A stretch of DNA of 64,000 nucleotides from Mesaphorura yosii (taxonomy: Eukaryota; Arthropoda; Collembola; Poduromorpha; Tullbergiidae), in assembly GCA_009869945.1 (NCBI GenBank), contig WIXG01000203.1, positions 81,438 to 145,437 on the forward strand. Direction: 5' to 3'. Positions 1-13,100 of the stretch are shown here, piece by piece; positions within the stretch are counted from its first letter, which is position 1, and every line of letters starts with the position of its first letter. Under the pieces are notes generated by a model. That model searched no databases, had not been told where the DNA came from, and saw only the letters and a program-made list of their open reading frames with translations. Both the position numbers and the translations under genes were made by a program.

Positions 1-805
1 ATGCGAGTGGCGAATGTATGACAGGCTTGAAGAAGAATTCACTATTCACGGTCATAAAAATGGCCAAGACAGGCGACATGCTTTTGCTGGTTCACTTCAA
101 GCTGCCGAGCCAAGCCGAGCGATATGCGAATGCGAATAAATTTCATACAAAACTCGTTCGTTCATTAAATTCTGGTTTAATTTACAATTTATTCGATTGT
201 ACTGATAAAGATGAAGTATTTTACAATTTTACTGGTACTAGTTTATGGTTTATGGCTTTTCGCAGTATGCGTGCGCGTAGCGTACGCGTTTTGTGTCCGG
301 CTGCTGTTTGTCTTGGCTTCGACCGAGTGCAGTGCAGGTGCTGCGTGTAAAAATGTAATACAAATTATGTTAATTAATTAAATCTCCTCGCATCGCCATA
401 AAATGGGAATAACAAGACTTCTTTTGAATTTCTGCTCATAAAATTAAGCAACAGTCGAATTCCTTGCAATCGTATTTGGCAATGCTGCTCGCAATTTGCA
501 CATTTTTGCACAAATTCGACACGCAGACGAGTAAAATCTGATCCAAAATTGTGCCGCCATGCAACAGCAACAACTCAGCTTGATACTTCTCTCCTCCAAA
601 ACTCCGAACCAAACTACACAGTACAGTAAAAGTAAAAGCATTCCATCCGATTCTCTTCTCGCTGCTAATCTAATTGAATTTAAAACGAAATCCTACTCGG
701 AGCGAAATCCTTCTCATCTGGAGCTATTATTACATTTGTCGGCTCACCTTTCAGCCTTTCTGGCCGGTTAAAAGATCTTTTTAGCATTTTAACATTTTAA
801 CCCAG

Positions 806-823
806 GCAGCAGCAGCAGCAGCA
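806..823. repeat. (GCA)6 microsatellite
   Basis: Six perfect GCA trinucleotides in non-coding sequence. No reading frame is supported around it, so it is unlikely to encode polyglutamine. Confidence 0.8.
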
Positions 824-2475
824 GGAGAAGGAATTACGAGTTACGTGCCGCAAGTGGGAAAGTACTTTATGGACGGGATGGAAATGCTCTTAAATGCGTA
901 CTACAATAATACCGTAACGAATCAGAGAGCGGTTCCTTTGCCAAAGCCAAAGCCAAGTTGACTCAATTTTTCCTTCTGCCCGGGCTGGGTGTAATTTGGG
1001 CTCATGTATTCATACGATGATGGTCTTGTCCGTGTGAGAATTGGAATCAGAACCAGAAGAATCCTGAATCTTGCCCTACCTGCACTTTTATCGGGCCAGG
1101 GCACCCATAAAATACGCGTGAAACTAAAACGAGACGAAATCGAGTCAAAACCAAAGCCAAAACCAGCAGTGGGCCAGTGAACATGAACATTAAAACGCAT
1201 GTCGAGTCGCCTTTCTTCGAGACTCACGTCAGAACAAGTCAGATAAAATAATTCCGATTTCTTCCAAAACCAGCATCCCAGCCTGAAATTAATTTTACAG
1301 GTTTTCTGTCTCATCTTTTATCGACCGGAGCAAAAAATAGAAACACGGAAAAGAGTTTAGGGCCGGGAAATGACAGGAATTCGAAGCAAAACAATGCGTC
1401 ACGATTCTGTAAAGAGTAAAGTCGTTCTTGTTGTCGTCGTTGTGCTGTAAACCGCGAGCAGTCAAAACAAAACACGGCAACGCGACGAGGACGAACGATG
1501 ACAAATTTTGGACAAATTCTACTTTTATACGTTCGTCATCCAGTTTTTCCAGTCCAGCACCTCAAAAACGGACGGCCGCTTTGTTCTTGCCCTGTTTTGG
1601 TTTCAGGTGCCTGCCTGCCTGTCAATTGTATTCTTATTGCCGGACGACGCCACCGCCACTGCCTGCTGCATTGTTGTCTTCAGTGCATCGTGGGTGACTG
1701 GCGATGAGGCGATGAATTGACTGTACGATTACGCGTACAAAACGCGCAAACGCAGCAAAGGGCAAGGTGACGATGAGATAATGAGATTTTATTGTCTTCT
1801 TATCGCGACGCATTTGCGGCTCGCACGTGCCCAGAATGAATTACGCGACGACACAGCGTTTCACAGCAAGTAAAGTGCTAAAAGGCGATGGCGAGTCAGT
1901 CAAAGATTTGTCAAATTTGTATTGATCTCTGCTGTGCTGTAATTGTGATTCATTTTCTTTCTTCCGCCGCGCCGATGACGCACGCGTCGAGTGTTTTGTT
2001 TAGCTAGTTTAGCACCTCGTTGACACTTGACACTTGAATCCACGAAATGGCGTGACAAATTGTCAATCTGATTGCCTGACCCGAACCAGCTTCTTGCTTG
2101 CTTGAGAGTGAGAAAGGATTGGTTTAATTTTTCATTGCAATACGAACACGACCAGCAACAGAACGAGAAATGAAAATCCTGTTGCTTGTACGCTGCTGAC
2201 ATTGAAAAATCCATTCACCTTTTCATTTTTCGCGTTTCGCAGCAATTTGTCGTTTGGCCTGTAAAATTAAGTAAGAATTGGACGAGTAGAACGAGAAGAA
2301 TGTTCTGCTGATTGGTGATTGCTGCTGCTGCTGCTTATCTCTCGAGTGTAATGTCGTGCATTATCGCCAACGCGGTGGCGTTGCGCTGCCACGTAGAATG
2401 TGACTTGATTCTGTTGACGCGAGTGACTAACTGGAAAGAATTCGCATTAATCAAAGTGACTAAGCTGCAAAGTCC

Positions 2476-2497
2476 GAGCTCGACTCGACTCGAGCTC
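2476..2497. repeat. perfect 8-bp inverted repeat with 6-bp spacer
   Basis: GAGCTCGA is followed by six bases and then TCGAGCTC, its exact reverse complement. The surrounding bases are also GA/TC rich. It could form a small hairpin or be a dimeric protein-binding site; no function is assigned. Confidence 0.6.
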
Positions 2498-3270
2498 GAG
2501 CACTTCGAGTAATTTGAATCAATTGCATTGCACTGCAAAAGGCAAGCGATTTGCCTGGCTTTGTTTTTGGCCCAAACACGAAAAACTGGATTGAACAAGC
2601 AAAAAAGCAAAAAAAACACGTAAGAACTCTTTCGTCTTGCGCCTGCGTGTCTTTGCATTGCATTGTTGGGCTCGTGCTGTATCGAAATCGTCTAGCCACG
2701 AAGTGTGAATCACTGTCAAGAAGTCAAGCTCATCGCGGTTTTGATTTCTGAACCCGATTTAAGTGCGGATTTGAGTTTCATTTCATTCATTCTTGTAATT
2801 GATAAGAAAATGCCCGTCGCCCATCCGTTTGCCCGAACAAATGACGCGATGCTCGTTACGGGACGAATTTCACGATCTGAGATTAGAAAAGTGAAAAACA
2901 GCCATCAATTTCTTGCCCTTGACAAAATACTGTCGCTTTACTTGCTGATGAACTACATTGAGCCAGTTTAACGGCTTCGGCGTCAGTTTGTTTACGTTAT
3001 CAAAACTGCGATGTGAATGCGAGTTTTGCTTTGTCTTCCTTTTTGACGATTCAGCAAGAATTAAGAGTTAAGGAGCAAGCATTAATTTTATGCTGATGTC
3101 CGCTTTCTAATTTCTGATATGCCGTTGCGATGAGGCAACTTCTTCTTCCTTCTGTTCTGAGTCTTCTGAGTCACGGTCACAGTCACTCGCATTCTTTCAT
3201 TTCTTCTCAGCATCTGGCGGTCGCAAAGTTCAAATCTAATTTTACGCGACCCGACGATGAGTCACCAGGC

Positions 3271-3278
3271 TATAAAAA
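3271..3278 (+). promoter_or_regulatory. candidate TATA box for the ABHD12-like gene
   Basis: TATAAAAA lies about 247 bases upstream of the ATG at 3518, which would give a leader of roughly 215 bases. The leader would contain an upstream ATG at 3298 opening a short frame that closes at 3456. There is no transcript evidence; an A/T-rich box can occur by chance. Confidence 0.3.
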
Positions 3279-3517
3279 GTTACGATTACAGAAGAAAATG
3301 TGGACCAAGACCAAAGCCAAGACGGAGACCGTCACCATCTTCGCTGTCGCAGTCGCAATCGCGGTCTTGGCTCTTCGACTGCTGGCCGTTGGCGGCTGTT
3401 TCTTGCGTGATAACGTATTCGTCTTCGTCTTCTTCAGCATCGAAGAAAGAATGTGATTTTGGTCCAATTAGCCAATTAGTCCAGTCAGTCGTGGACACAA
3501 GCGCCAGTGTCAATGTC

Positions 3518-5170
3518 ATGGATCCGATTTGGATTCTGCTCTGCTTCATTCTCGTCGTGACGGGCTCAACTGCAGCTTTGCTATGGTGTTTCGAATCGTA
3601 AGCTGATTTTTCTGCATTCATTTGGCTTTGATTAATCTGCGAGTTGAAAGGCATCTTCATCTCCTTGGACTGCATCTGCAGCTGCATCTTCTTTCCGTGC
3701 CTTTCAGGTCCTTCTTCTACGCGACCATCCCTCCGTTTACGATCCTCCTGATTGTCTACGTTATTTTGCCGCTCATCTTCCGGTCCAGCAAAGCTGTACA
3801 GCGACATTTCGTTTACCAGCATCGAAGTAAGTCGGAAATTGTCATAAATTCCTGCAAATTCTTCTCCCGACCTCAGAAATTAATTGTTCCAGCCCACCGT
3901 CTTCCATCCGACGCCGATCTGTCGGATCCGTCTGCTTTTGGAGTTGTTGGCTGCCGAAATCTATACTTGACCTTGAGGGAGAATCATTTCATTGGAGTCT
4001 GGTAAGTATTTAGCTGACTCCACGTACAATTCGGCTATTCGGCCAACATAATTCTGAATATACCGCCTTTCAGGCACCTCGTCCCCGAAAACCTGATTAA
4101 GAAGACACACTCCAAGAAGTCCACTGACTCCTTTTGGGACAAATCTCTGCGTTCGAGTGAAAAGCCGATCATCATCTACTTTCACGGGAATACCGGCACC
4201 CGGGCCCTCGAACACCGCCGGGAGCTGTACTGGCTCCTGCAGTCCGACGGGTACCACGTCATCGCATTAGACTACCGTGGATTCGGCGACTCGAGTCCAA
4301 TTGACATCAACGAGGAGACCACCGTCGAGGATGGAATTTTTGTCTACGCGTGGCTGTCGAATCTGCTGTCAGAAGGGCGAGAACGAGAGCACAATGTTCC
4401 ATACAACCGAATTGTGGTCTGGGGACATTCGCTCGGGACAGCGATCGCGAGCTCAACGATTGCAAGGCTTTCGATTGTGAATCGGAGTCCGGCCGCGCTG
4501 ATTTTGGAGTCGCCGTTTACAAATATTGGAGAGGCCATGCAGCACCACAAAAAAGCGAAGGTTAGCAAGTAGCAAAGTCGGCAAACAAGGTGCTGATTGA
4601 AGTGATTGAAGTCGAAGTCCACGCGTAAGGCATAATTGCACTTCCCACGGTTTATGGCTTTCAGCTGCACCGATTCCTGCCTCACTTTCATTGGCTCTTC
4701 TCCGAAGCTTTGAAGAAGAACGGCATTCATTACAAGACTGACCTCAACCTGATTGCGGTTCACAAGGTGCCAGTTTTGATTTTGCACGCACATGACGATG
4801 AGACGGTGCCGATCAGGCTGGGTTTCAAGGTTATCAAAGCACCAAAGTACTCGGCTCGGCTGGGCAGAGCCCCTCCTCGCAAGCGATCTTGTGACCGTGA
4901 CGGTAGCTTTGTGCTTTGATTTGATTGCAGCTGGCGGAAATTGCCAATCAAGGACGGAAAAACGCGAATGGCGGTGGCAATGGCAGCGGCGGTGCAGCAA
5001 ACGGTGGTGGTGTCTCCTTGCCCGTGCCGCCGCCACCCGCGCCGGTGTACATCACTGACCTTGCCCACGGACACGGACACAAGTATATTTGCAGATACCC
5101 CGGCCTCCTGGCGGCTGTCAACAATTTCATCAAGTCGATCTCGATGTACAAAGCATCATATCACACATGA
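3518..5170 (+). CDS. ABHD12: ABHD12-like monoacylglycerol/lysophosphatidylserine lipase
   Basis: Six exons: 3518-3597, 3708-3826, 3893-4001, 4074-4560, 4665-4829 and 4931-5170. All junctions are GT-AG and in phase, giving 399 residues, almost the length of human ABHD12. A hydrophobic N-terminus and a membrane segment near residues 28-50 precede an alpha/beta-hydrolase domain. Visible landmarks are HGNTGT (oxyanion region), the nucleophile elbow GHSLGT with Ser222, the acidic residue in HAHDDETVP (309/310) and the catalytic His370 in HGHKYI. ABHD12 proteins are ER-membrane serine hydrolases that remove acyl chains from lysophosphatidylserine and monoacylglycerols. Oddity: the segment between the Asp and His motifs, normally an ordered stretch, is replaced at about residues 331-358 by a Gly/Asn/Ala- and Pro-rich insert. 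Assignment is from motif order and family memory; ABHD13 or another ABHD17-type relative is less likely because of the HKYI context. Confidence 0.9.
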
Positions 5171-5270
5171 CGCACGGCACGACGCAAACTCGACAAGAAT
5201 CTCGTCACGTCACGCCAATGCATGCCTGCCCTGCATTACTAAATTATTATTCTAGTTTTTGTGTTTTGCA

Positions 5271-5276
5271 ATTAAA
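5271..5276 (+). promoter_or_regulatory. candidate polyadenylation signal (ATTAAA) of ABHD12-like gene
   Basis: ATTAAA lies 100 bases after the stop codon at 5170. It is the common variant of AATAAA, and no AATAAA is seen nearer. Confidence 0.3.
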
Positions 5277-7930
5277 TCATGACACGATCTGGGCAGAGCA
5301 GCGCAGGAGGAATTACCTGCTTGCCTTCCTGCCTCTTAGTGTTTTCTCGTTCTTACGTTTTTATCTACTAAAACTTTGAGTGTTCAGAAATTCCAATGCC
5401 TAATTATAATAATCGACAATAATGATTCTGTTTTGTTCCTCTGCTCATTGATTTCGATTTTCTGGCTAACTGTACATTTGCCTGTATGTTTGCCGTGCCG
5501 TCAAAAGGAGGCTGTGACTGGGATCTTAATGCATTAATGCATAATGCGCCCCAGTGCAGTGCAGAATTGCCATAATCATTTGAGACCGAGATGATTTTCA
5601 TGCATCTTCCTTTAATTACTGGAACCGCACAGGCACAGGCACCGCAAGTGACCATCCAAGCCCCAAAACTCAAACTCGTTTTGTCGCTCCACATGCATCG
5701 TGAGTTAAATAGAGCAAAAGCAAAGCATCGTTGAGAGCTGAAATCGAGTGAAAAGTACGTGAAAGTACAAGTTCGTGATCCAATTTTCAATTTATTGAAA
5801 CCGCAGCTCAGCCAAAGCTATAGCACAGCCAAGCCAAGCCATTAAGCAAATTATGCAACCATAAAATATAATGGACACTATTCCAGTTTGTGTCCGCAGG
5901 TGGTAAAGCAGTTACTAAGTAGTTATTTAGTGCGGTCGTGTCGTTTCTCGTTCGTGCAACTGCAAAGTTGTAGAGATCGAGCCTGGATTCATTAAAAGTT
6001 GAAGCCGAAATCGAAGCCGGAGTTGAACGAACCTAAGAACCAGAAAAAACAGAGTTAATGTTTATTGTTTACATTTGTCAATTAATTAGGCATTTTATTG
6101 AATTTGAATCACGAATTACAGACACAGGCCGGTCAAGATTCGCTTATCGCTTCCTCAGTCGTCGAGCTCAATGCAAATGATCGAGCCGGGAGCCCGTGAC
6201 ATTTGGCTTAACCGCTTAACTGCCTACGTTATTGGTTTTTTGCATTATCATCTCATTATCACATTTACAAACTTATTTTAGTACGCCAATTGCCAATTCG
6301 CATCATGCATTCGCTGCGCTCGCGTAGGCGAGTAGCCGTATTTACGTTAACGACCTGTGTTTTGTGTTCAAGTTCAAGATTTCGAGGCGATAACCGTATC
6401 AAGAACTAATAACCAGTAACCAATACAAGATTTGTACAGATATCAGCGCCCAGCTTTACCTTACAAATTGTTAACACCAGAAAAGTAATGTAATGGATCC
6501 AAATAATGATAATGACACGACTAAGACCAGACGAGCAGCACCAGGCAGGGTATTAAGGATATTATAATATTATTATTGCTTGTTAAAAGATTTATTGATT
6601 GTTTTCGCCATAAAAGGCAGCTCGAACCACTTATGCACTTGATCAATAGCAACAATTGAACCAAATAACGACAGACAAGAAGGGTTCGGTATTCGTATTC
6701 GAAGTATTCGTCAATTACCTTAACAGAAAAGTAAAGCACCAACACGGCCTGGCCACGGCTCGGCGGCGCAGGCACAGCGTGGGAGCGAAATGGAGATGAA
6801 TTGAACCAGATGAACAATTTATCCTTACAAATCGACAATCGACGAGTCGAGCCGGGGCTTGGACTACATAAATAATGATCTTGTTGAAAACGATCAATAA
6901 ATTTTCAGTGTCGAGAGTCTTGGGGTCGTAAATTATATCAGCCGAGCCGGCTGTTTTTGGAGGTGCGCTGCGGATGCTGAGTGCTGTTGAAAGATGAAAT
7001 GAGAGCAACGCCTTTTGCCAATTCATCAATTCTTATTTAAATCAGTGCAATGAAACAAAGTTGCCTCATCTCTCTCTATGCCATGTCCATGAACTGAGTT
7101 AACTTCTTTCATGATTTCCGCTGTGATTTGTTCAAAAGGGTCGTGAATTTAGTGGAAATCAGTGGAATTTAGCAGAAATCAAATGCTGATTTAAGAGCAT
7201 GCATTAGGCTGTTAAATAGCCGTCGCCCGACTTACCTGAACCTTCAAGGCCTTGAAAGGCTTCGAATTCGAATCAAACCACACAGGACGACGTGCTCCGA
7301 ATTCCCGTCGTCGACGGCTACGACCGACCCTTTCAGCACGGCAGAGATTAATCACAGCAATCACAATCCCGCATTTGCTGGAGTCACTCAAGCAAACGAG
7401 ATGATAAAGAGCCTGCTGCTGCTGCTGTTTTCACTTGAACGCTCAATTAACAAGCATAATAACAAGCACCCAAAGCACGAAGGCGATGAAGGGCGCCGGA
7501 AAGCCAAATTCAGTGTCAAAGCCAAAGTCAAGTTTATGAAAAGTGTTTATGAAAACTGTTCTTTTCCAGGTGGTTAGATTTACATGATGAATCTGTATCA
7601 CATCACAGGCCCTTTCTTTCACTCGATTGCCATTGCCGATTCGACTCGAAAAAAAATGATCCCATAAATCCGCAACGTGTCAGCTTGAATAGCGGACAGC
7701 GGGTACGGAAAAATTCGACGAGTGAATAAAATCCGACGACCCGACGCAACAAAATTGAGAGCAGAGCGGTCGGGCTGCTTTTATTTTTCTCGTGTGTTGA
7801 CTTGTTGAGCAGTTGAACACTTTGTGCTCATTGTTGAAACCAGAATTTAATTATAATGCTCAACACAGTCTTTTGCATAATGCACGGTCCAAAACAGATT
7901 CACAATTGAGGCTGAGCCTTGTAAGGCTTC

Positions 7931-7945
7931 CTGCCTGCCTGCCTG
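7931..7945. repeat. TGCC tetranucleotide run
   Basis: A 15-base CTGCCTGCCTGCCTG tract. The identical 15-mer recurs at 19756, and similar runs occur at 10166 and 25672, all in non-coding sequence. Confidence 0.7.
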
Positions 7946-10165
7946 AAAGAAGGAAACGAGAGCAGGATAAAAGAAACATTGTTACGCATTGTTGAAGCAC
8001 TCTTTCAAGTCAAACGCTGCTTGCTTTACTTGCAATTGGACTGGTGCTCTTTTGTGATTGCCTTTTCGGTCTCGGTCTCTGGCCTCGAACGACTGTAAAT
8101 AACGAAATCGAGATCGAGAATTACAATTACAACAATGTAGAGCAGCAGATTTTCATGCAAGCCACCCGGCTGGCAAGGCAAACAGAAGATTGCACAATAA
8201 ACTGAAGAAAGACAGTTGATTTACGGGCATGCACGACGATGCGACGACAGATTTCGACGAGTTTTTGTGGTTTGGTTCTTTGTGGCTTGAGAAAGTGGCT
8301 ACCTGGCACGGCACTGGTATTTAAAACTTAAAAATAACGCTCGTAAAAATGAGGAAGTATGGATTAAGTCTGCGCCAGGCAAGCACAAGCGGATAAGCGG
8401 CATTTACGACTTTTTAACTGCGAGCGAACAAATCACACGGAAAAGGTGTGAATAATTTGACAACCTTCGAGAGAGTGGGATCATAAATATTGGGCGGTCT
8501 AAAACGAGACGAGCCGGAGTCAGTCAGGCGAGTGAAGAACAATCGCACATCGCACACTGTCTTAAAGTCTGTTAATCCTAATCCGAATTAAATCCTGTGC
8601 ATTGTTTCGTGTTTCCTCATATTTCATTCAAATTAAGCGCTGCGTTGGCGCTCGCATGAGTTTGTATCACTTCTCTTCCTTTTCTTTTCTCAATTCAACG
8701 AATTAGGATTACATTACGATTCTTGAATCAAGATCTGAGCAGTGTTGCTCTGCGTCTACGTCGGGATCTAAATCAAATCAATTACGGCGCTCCGAGGGGT
8801 CTGCGGGGCCTACATCAAGTGTAACACTGTAAAATGGGATGACATGACTGATAGCAGCACTGGCACAGGCAGCGCTCGGTACTGGTGGCTTGAAATTTGA
8901 AATTTTACTCCAAGAATGGGCTTGCACGGCTCAACGAGGGGCCTTCGTTCTTGTTCTCATCTCGCTCTTCAGGGCAAATCTCGAGACTCGAATCTCGAAT
9001 GATTTATTTTCTCATAACAGCACAACTCGGCCACTCGGCCGTCTCATTCATAATCGGTAAAGTATGCGCGATGCGATGCACCTTGCCGTGCTGTGCCATG
9101 CTTTGCGCCCAGCTGAAACAAATACTTCGAATTCCAGGCCAGACCAGGCCAAGAATTTCATTTCAACTTTTAAATAATGCTGAGGTTAATTGAATTAAGA
9201 ATCTAATTTGCTTTTTACTGCTCGCGCTCACGGCTTGTGGCTTGCAGATTCAAGTCAGGTACGCGTACGCGCAAGACGAATCGTGTGAGGTACTCGAAAC
9301 TCGATTCAAATTGCTAAACTGTTCTGTTTCTTTTGTTCAGTGATGGTCTCAGGCTCGGCTCAAATTCAGGCACCCAAGCAAGGCCGCTTGTCTCACGGTT
9401 TGATGGACATATCTCTGACCTTTCAACCCTCAAACCCAGCATTCTAATAATATTCAGTTTAATTTCCAAACTCTCATCTGTGCTGTGATGGATTAAAATC
9501 CGTTCTTCACACGCATTCACATGCTGCGGCCTGCGGCTCTGCCAAGGGTCAAACCAAGCAAAAAGGCTGCCTTGAGGCTCAGCGCAGCGCAGCGCAACCC
9601 AATGCATTGGCTTGGCTAAGAACTTAGCATAATTTAATTCAATCCTTTAAAAGCAGCGGCCGATAAGTTGGATTTTAATTTAATTCGCATGACGCATGAC
9701 AATAAATTGTAAATCGAGTAATTGTAATTGAGAGATCAAGTTGATGGATGAGTCAAAGCCAAGCAAAGAGAATCAAAGCCGGCGAAATACGAAAGGACGT
9801 CGTTGCTTTTTTGCAGAGCGAAAAATGAAATCCACTTTTATTTTAAAGTTGTGTCGCAATCGGAAGCCGGTGTGAAGGGATATAAAAATCAACCGATCCG
9901 TGGTTGACCGGAACTTTGCCTCCATTAATCCGAATTTGATGAGTCTGATGACGCAGCATTTCAAATTTTTAAAATCAAACCCTTTAATCCGCCCATTCGA
10001 AAAGGAAAGCAGGAATTTAAAATAGTAGCAAAACAGCAGCAGCAGCAAAGTTGAATTTTGTTCAGCTCGAATTGTAATCCGAGCCCATTCGATTTGGAAT
10101 TCGTACGTGTAACTTTAAAATTTGAACCAGATTTTTCTGAAACACGGAGGAGAAAAAGGGCCCTT

Positions 10166-10182
10166 TGCCTGCCTGCCTGCCT
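10166..10182. repeat. TGCC tetranucleotide run
   Basis: A 17-base tract of repeated TGCC units in the non-coding region upstream of KCNQ, of the same unit as the runs at 7931, 19756 and 25672. Confidence 0.7.
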
Positions 10183-13100
10183 TTTATGCTCGCGGTCGCG
10201 ATTTGAGCAGTCGGCTCATGAGCGTTTAATGGAGATTGATGATGTAACAACAACACTTTTCAATCAGTCCGCTCTGTACTGCAAAATCGCAATTTTACGG
10301 TTGTCTCCACCGCTTTCGCCTTTCGCGTCGGCCAGCTAACGTTTCTATTTCCCTTCTGCGCTGGCCTTTCAATGCCAAGCCAAATGCTATGCCTGCTCTC
10401 ATTGTTACAATTTAATCTTCTCTCGCTCATTGCATTGTTGCGTGGCTCGTTAGCGCCTCGCCTCGACTCGCCCGTGCTGTACGGCACGGCGTAAAACACG
10501 AAAAAACTTTCCGAACCGCGTTTGGCATTTTATACTCTAAATCCAGTTAGTCATGGCGAAATGAAAAAAATGGCCTGGCTTTTGCGCTGCTGCTGGCTAA
10601 AATGACGATGGAGCCGGAATCTCGTAATCTTACGTAGTGTGCAACAATGAACACGTAGATTTCGCATGTGCGAGTTCACGTCTCGTTCGCAATCGAGTCT
10701 GGCCTGGCCTGAAAATTCAACCTACCGATAGAACTTTAATCATACTTCTGTTTCATGTGATTTGTGCATAAATTCAAAAGGCATCAAAAAAGCACAGCGA
10801 ATCACAATTCATTGGCAAGAAATGTTTTTGGTGGCCAAACTAAAACATTTCGCTTGCATTAAATTCGTCGCTGTTAGTTGAATTTGGTTTTATAGCATAA
10901 ATCCGTGTAAATTGTTAGGTGGGTTTATTCTTTCGTTATTAATAAATCATGTTTAAATATTCTTGACATGGGCGACTTGAACAATTCACAAGATAAACAG
11001 ACAAATGTAAATAATTTTGACGTGGCTGCTCACTGATTTGATTTTAATGACTGGCTTGGTTTAAGCGGAGCGAAGGTTCTCAGTTTCAATTGCAATTGGC
11101 AATTACTACAATGTCAAGAAGAATGACAGCTTCATTAAAAGCTGTACATGCAAATGCAAATAATCCTCGTGCATTGTTTTCTTTCGCGATTGACAGATGA
11201 CGAATTCGACTGACAGACGCGTTCGTCGGCTCGGCTCGGAGAATAACAGTACACAACAATGAAATTACGATCCAAATTGTTGATTAAGAGAATCTTTCAC
11301 AGCAACAAACGAAAGTAGTGCATGAAGGTGGTCTTGCGAGCACTTTGCTCGCTCGGCTCTAAACTCCAAACCGCAACTAATTGTAATTGTAATTGCATCT
11401 AGCAAGCAAGCAGCAAGCAGCAAACCAAACCAATTACACAACACTTCACAAATTATGACCGTCATAAATTTCCCTGCATTGACAGAAAACGAAGCAGTGC
11501 ACAAAGTGCTTCTTGTTCATTGCGCTTTTTGAGCTGCTTCAAAGCGCAATGCAAGCGCGCTGCTGCGAAGAAAGCAATTAAGATAAATTAAAGCCGAATT
11601 CGAATTCGCTGCTGCTACTCAAGTCGACCTTTCTGGAAATTTCCCCAGAAAAGCGAAGCATTTTTGGGTGCCACGCCGCGTTGGTGTTGCCTTCAAACTG
11701 GGTGACGTAACCACGACGTGAAAAATCTCGTCCCATAAACGTACTCCACCAAGCTTTTGATAAAAGTACGTACAAAAGGCGAGGCGAGTCTATAAAATGT
11801 CTGCTCCGATAAAATCAGTGAAAAAATGTAGTTCAAGTCACAACATAAATTCTCATTTTAGAAAAGAATAAAAATTACAAGACACTTCTTCGGCTGGACA
11901 GGCCGACCTTCTGGCTTGGACGGACAAAAGACGACCAACTTGAAACGAAACTCAAATGACGAAGGCCAACGACAAGCCGAAGCGAAGCACGACACGAAGG
12001 CGATATGAAAAAGTGGAATGGAAACTCAAATCTCTTCGCTGCGCTTTACATGAAGAAACGATGAAAAAATAGAGTCCATAAATTAAAATGATCTTCTTTC
12101 GAGATAAATCGTGCCTGACCCTCTTATTTCATATCTTTTTTGTGGGCCGGGACAGGAACCGGTATTGCTCCCCGTGAGATTCATTCACTCCATGGCACGG
12201 CCAGAATTTCTGCTGTGCACAAATTCTGCCATTGCCATCATTAATGATCTCTGCTCACTCGCACTCGTACACGGACTCGCATCATCGATAACAATAGGAA
12301 TTAGATGAACGATAAAATTACTTACTACCACTACACTACACGAGATTATGAAGTCAAGCCGGGCCAAGAATCAAGAATTATGGACAAATCTCGCCACTGG
12401 ACCCCTTTTTATGGGCCTGGCCACAAACCTCAGCCGCGTCGAGTCACAGTCCAGAATGAAAAGTGAAATATTCCAGTTTCGAGTCTCACAATCGTTATCG
12501 CTGCACCGTGTTTACTTGCGCGTTTTTAGAAATAAATCTTGGCAGGCCGAAGCAAAAATGCAAATATACAAGAACGCAATTATGCAGAAACTCCTCGACT
12601 GGCTGATGTGACTCGATCTTGATTGTGGATGTGATTATTATATTATTAAACTTGCATAATTTGGATAGCATAATTAAATCAACTACGTTTCATGCAAACC
12701 GAACATGGAAATCCGCGCTCAAGTTTGACTTTCTCATCGCAGTTCGTCCTGACTCGGCTCGGCTACTCTTCGAACCAACGCGCACTGAAACTGGTCGCGA
12801 CTCGAGCAGATGGAGACCGGAGCTGGCTCAACAATCGAGGAGCTGCTACAAATGCTGTTTTGCTGCTTGGAAGAAAGTCTCAACGATACTCTTCTTGTCT
12901 CCAAAAGGCTCGAACTAGAAACGACGCGAAGCGAACGCGTTTCATTTTGCCCCGTGGAACTAAAGCAAAATTACAAAACAACAAACCCAATAATAAAACG
13001 ATAAATTCAATCATCCACACTAGAAGATTCATAGAATCCGTAATTCAATTGTCTTGCAAATAAAAGAAGCGCGCACTTTTCCAGGCACTGCAGTGTCCAA

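Larger units (their letters stand above)
1..3270. other. non-coding stretch, no gene recognised
   Basis: I see no reading frame with family resemblance or a consistent set of splice sites. Open frames here are short, occur on both strands and have unremarkable composition. It contains a CAG run near 806 and a GA/TC palindrome near 2476. It could be intergenic sequence upstream of the ABHD12 gene or an intron of a gene lying outside the window. Confidence 0.5.

Noticed and set aside
3298..3456. Upstream open frame in the leader of the ABHD12-like gene
   Set aside because: Depends on an unproven transcription start and has no sign of coding; mentioned only with the TATA candidate.
3286..3822. 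A 178-codon minus-strand frame over the start of the ABHD12-like gene
   Set aside because: It is antisense to two well-supported exons; a shadow frame.
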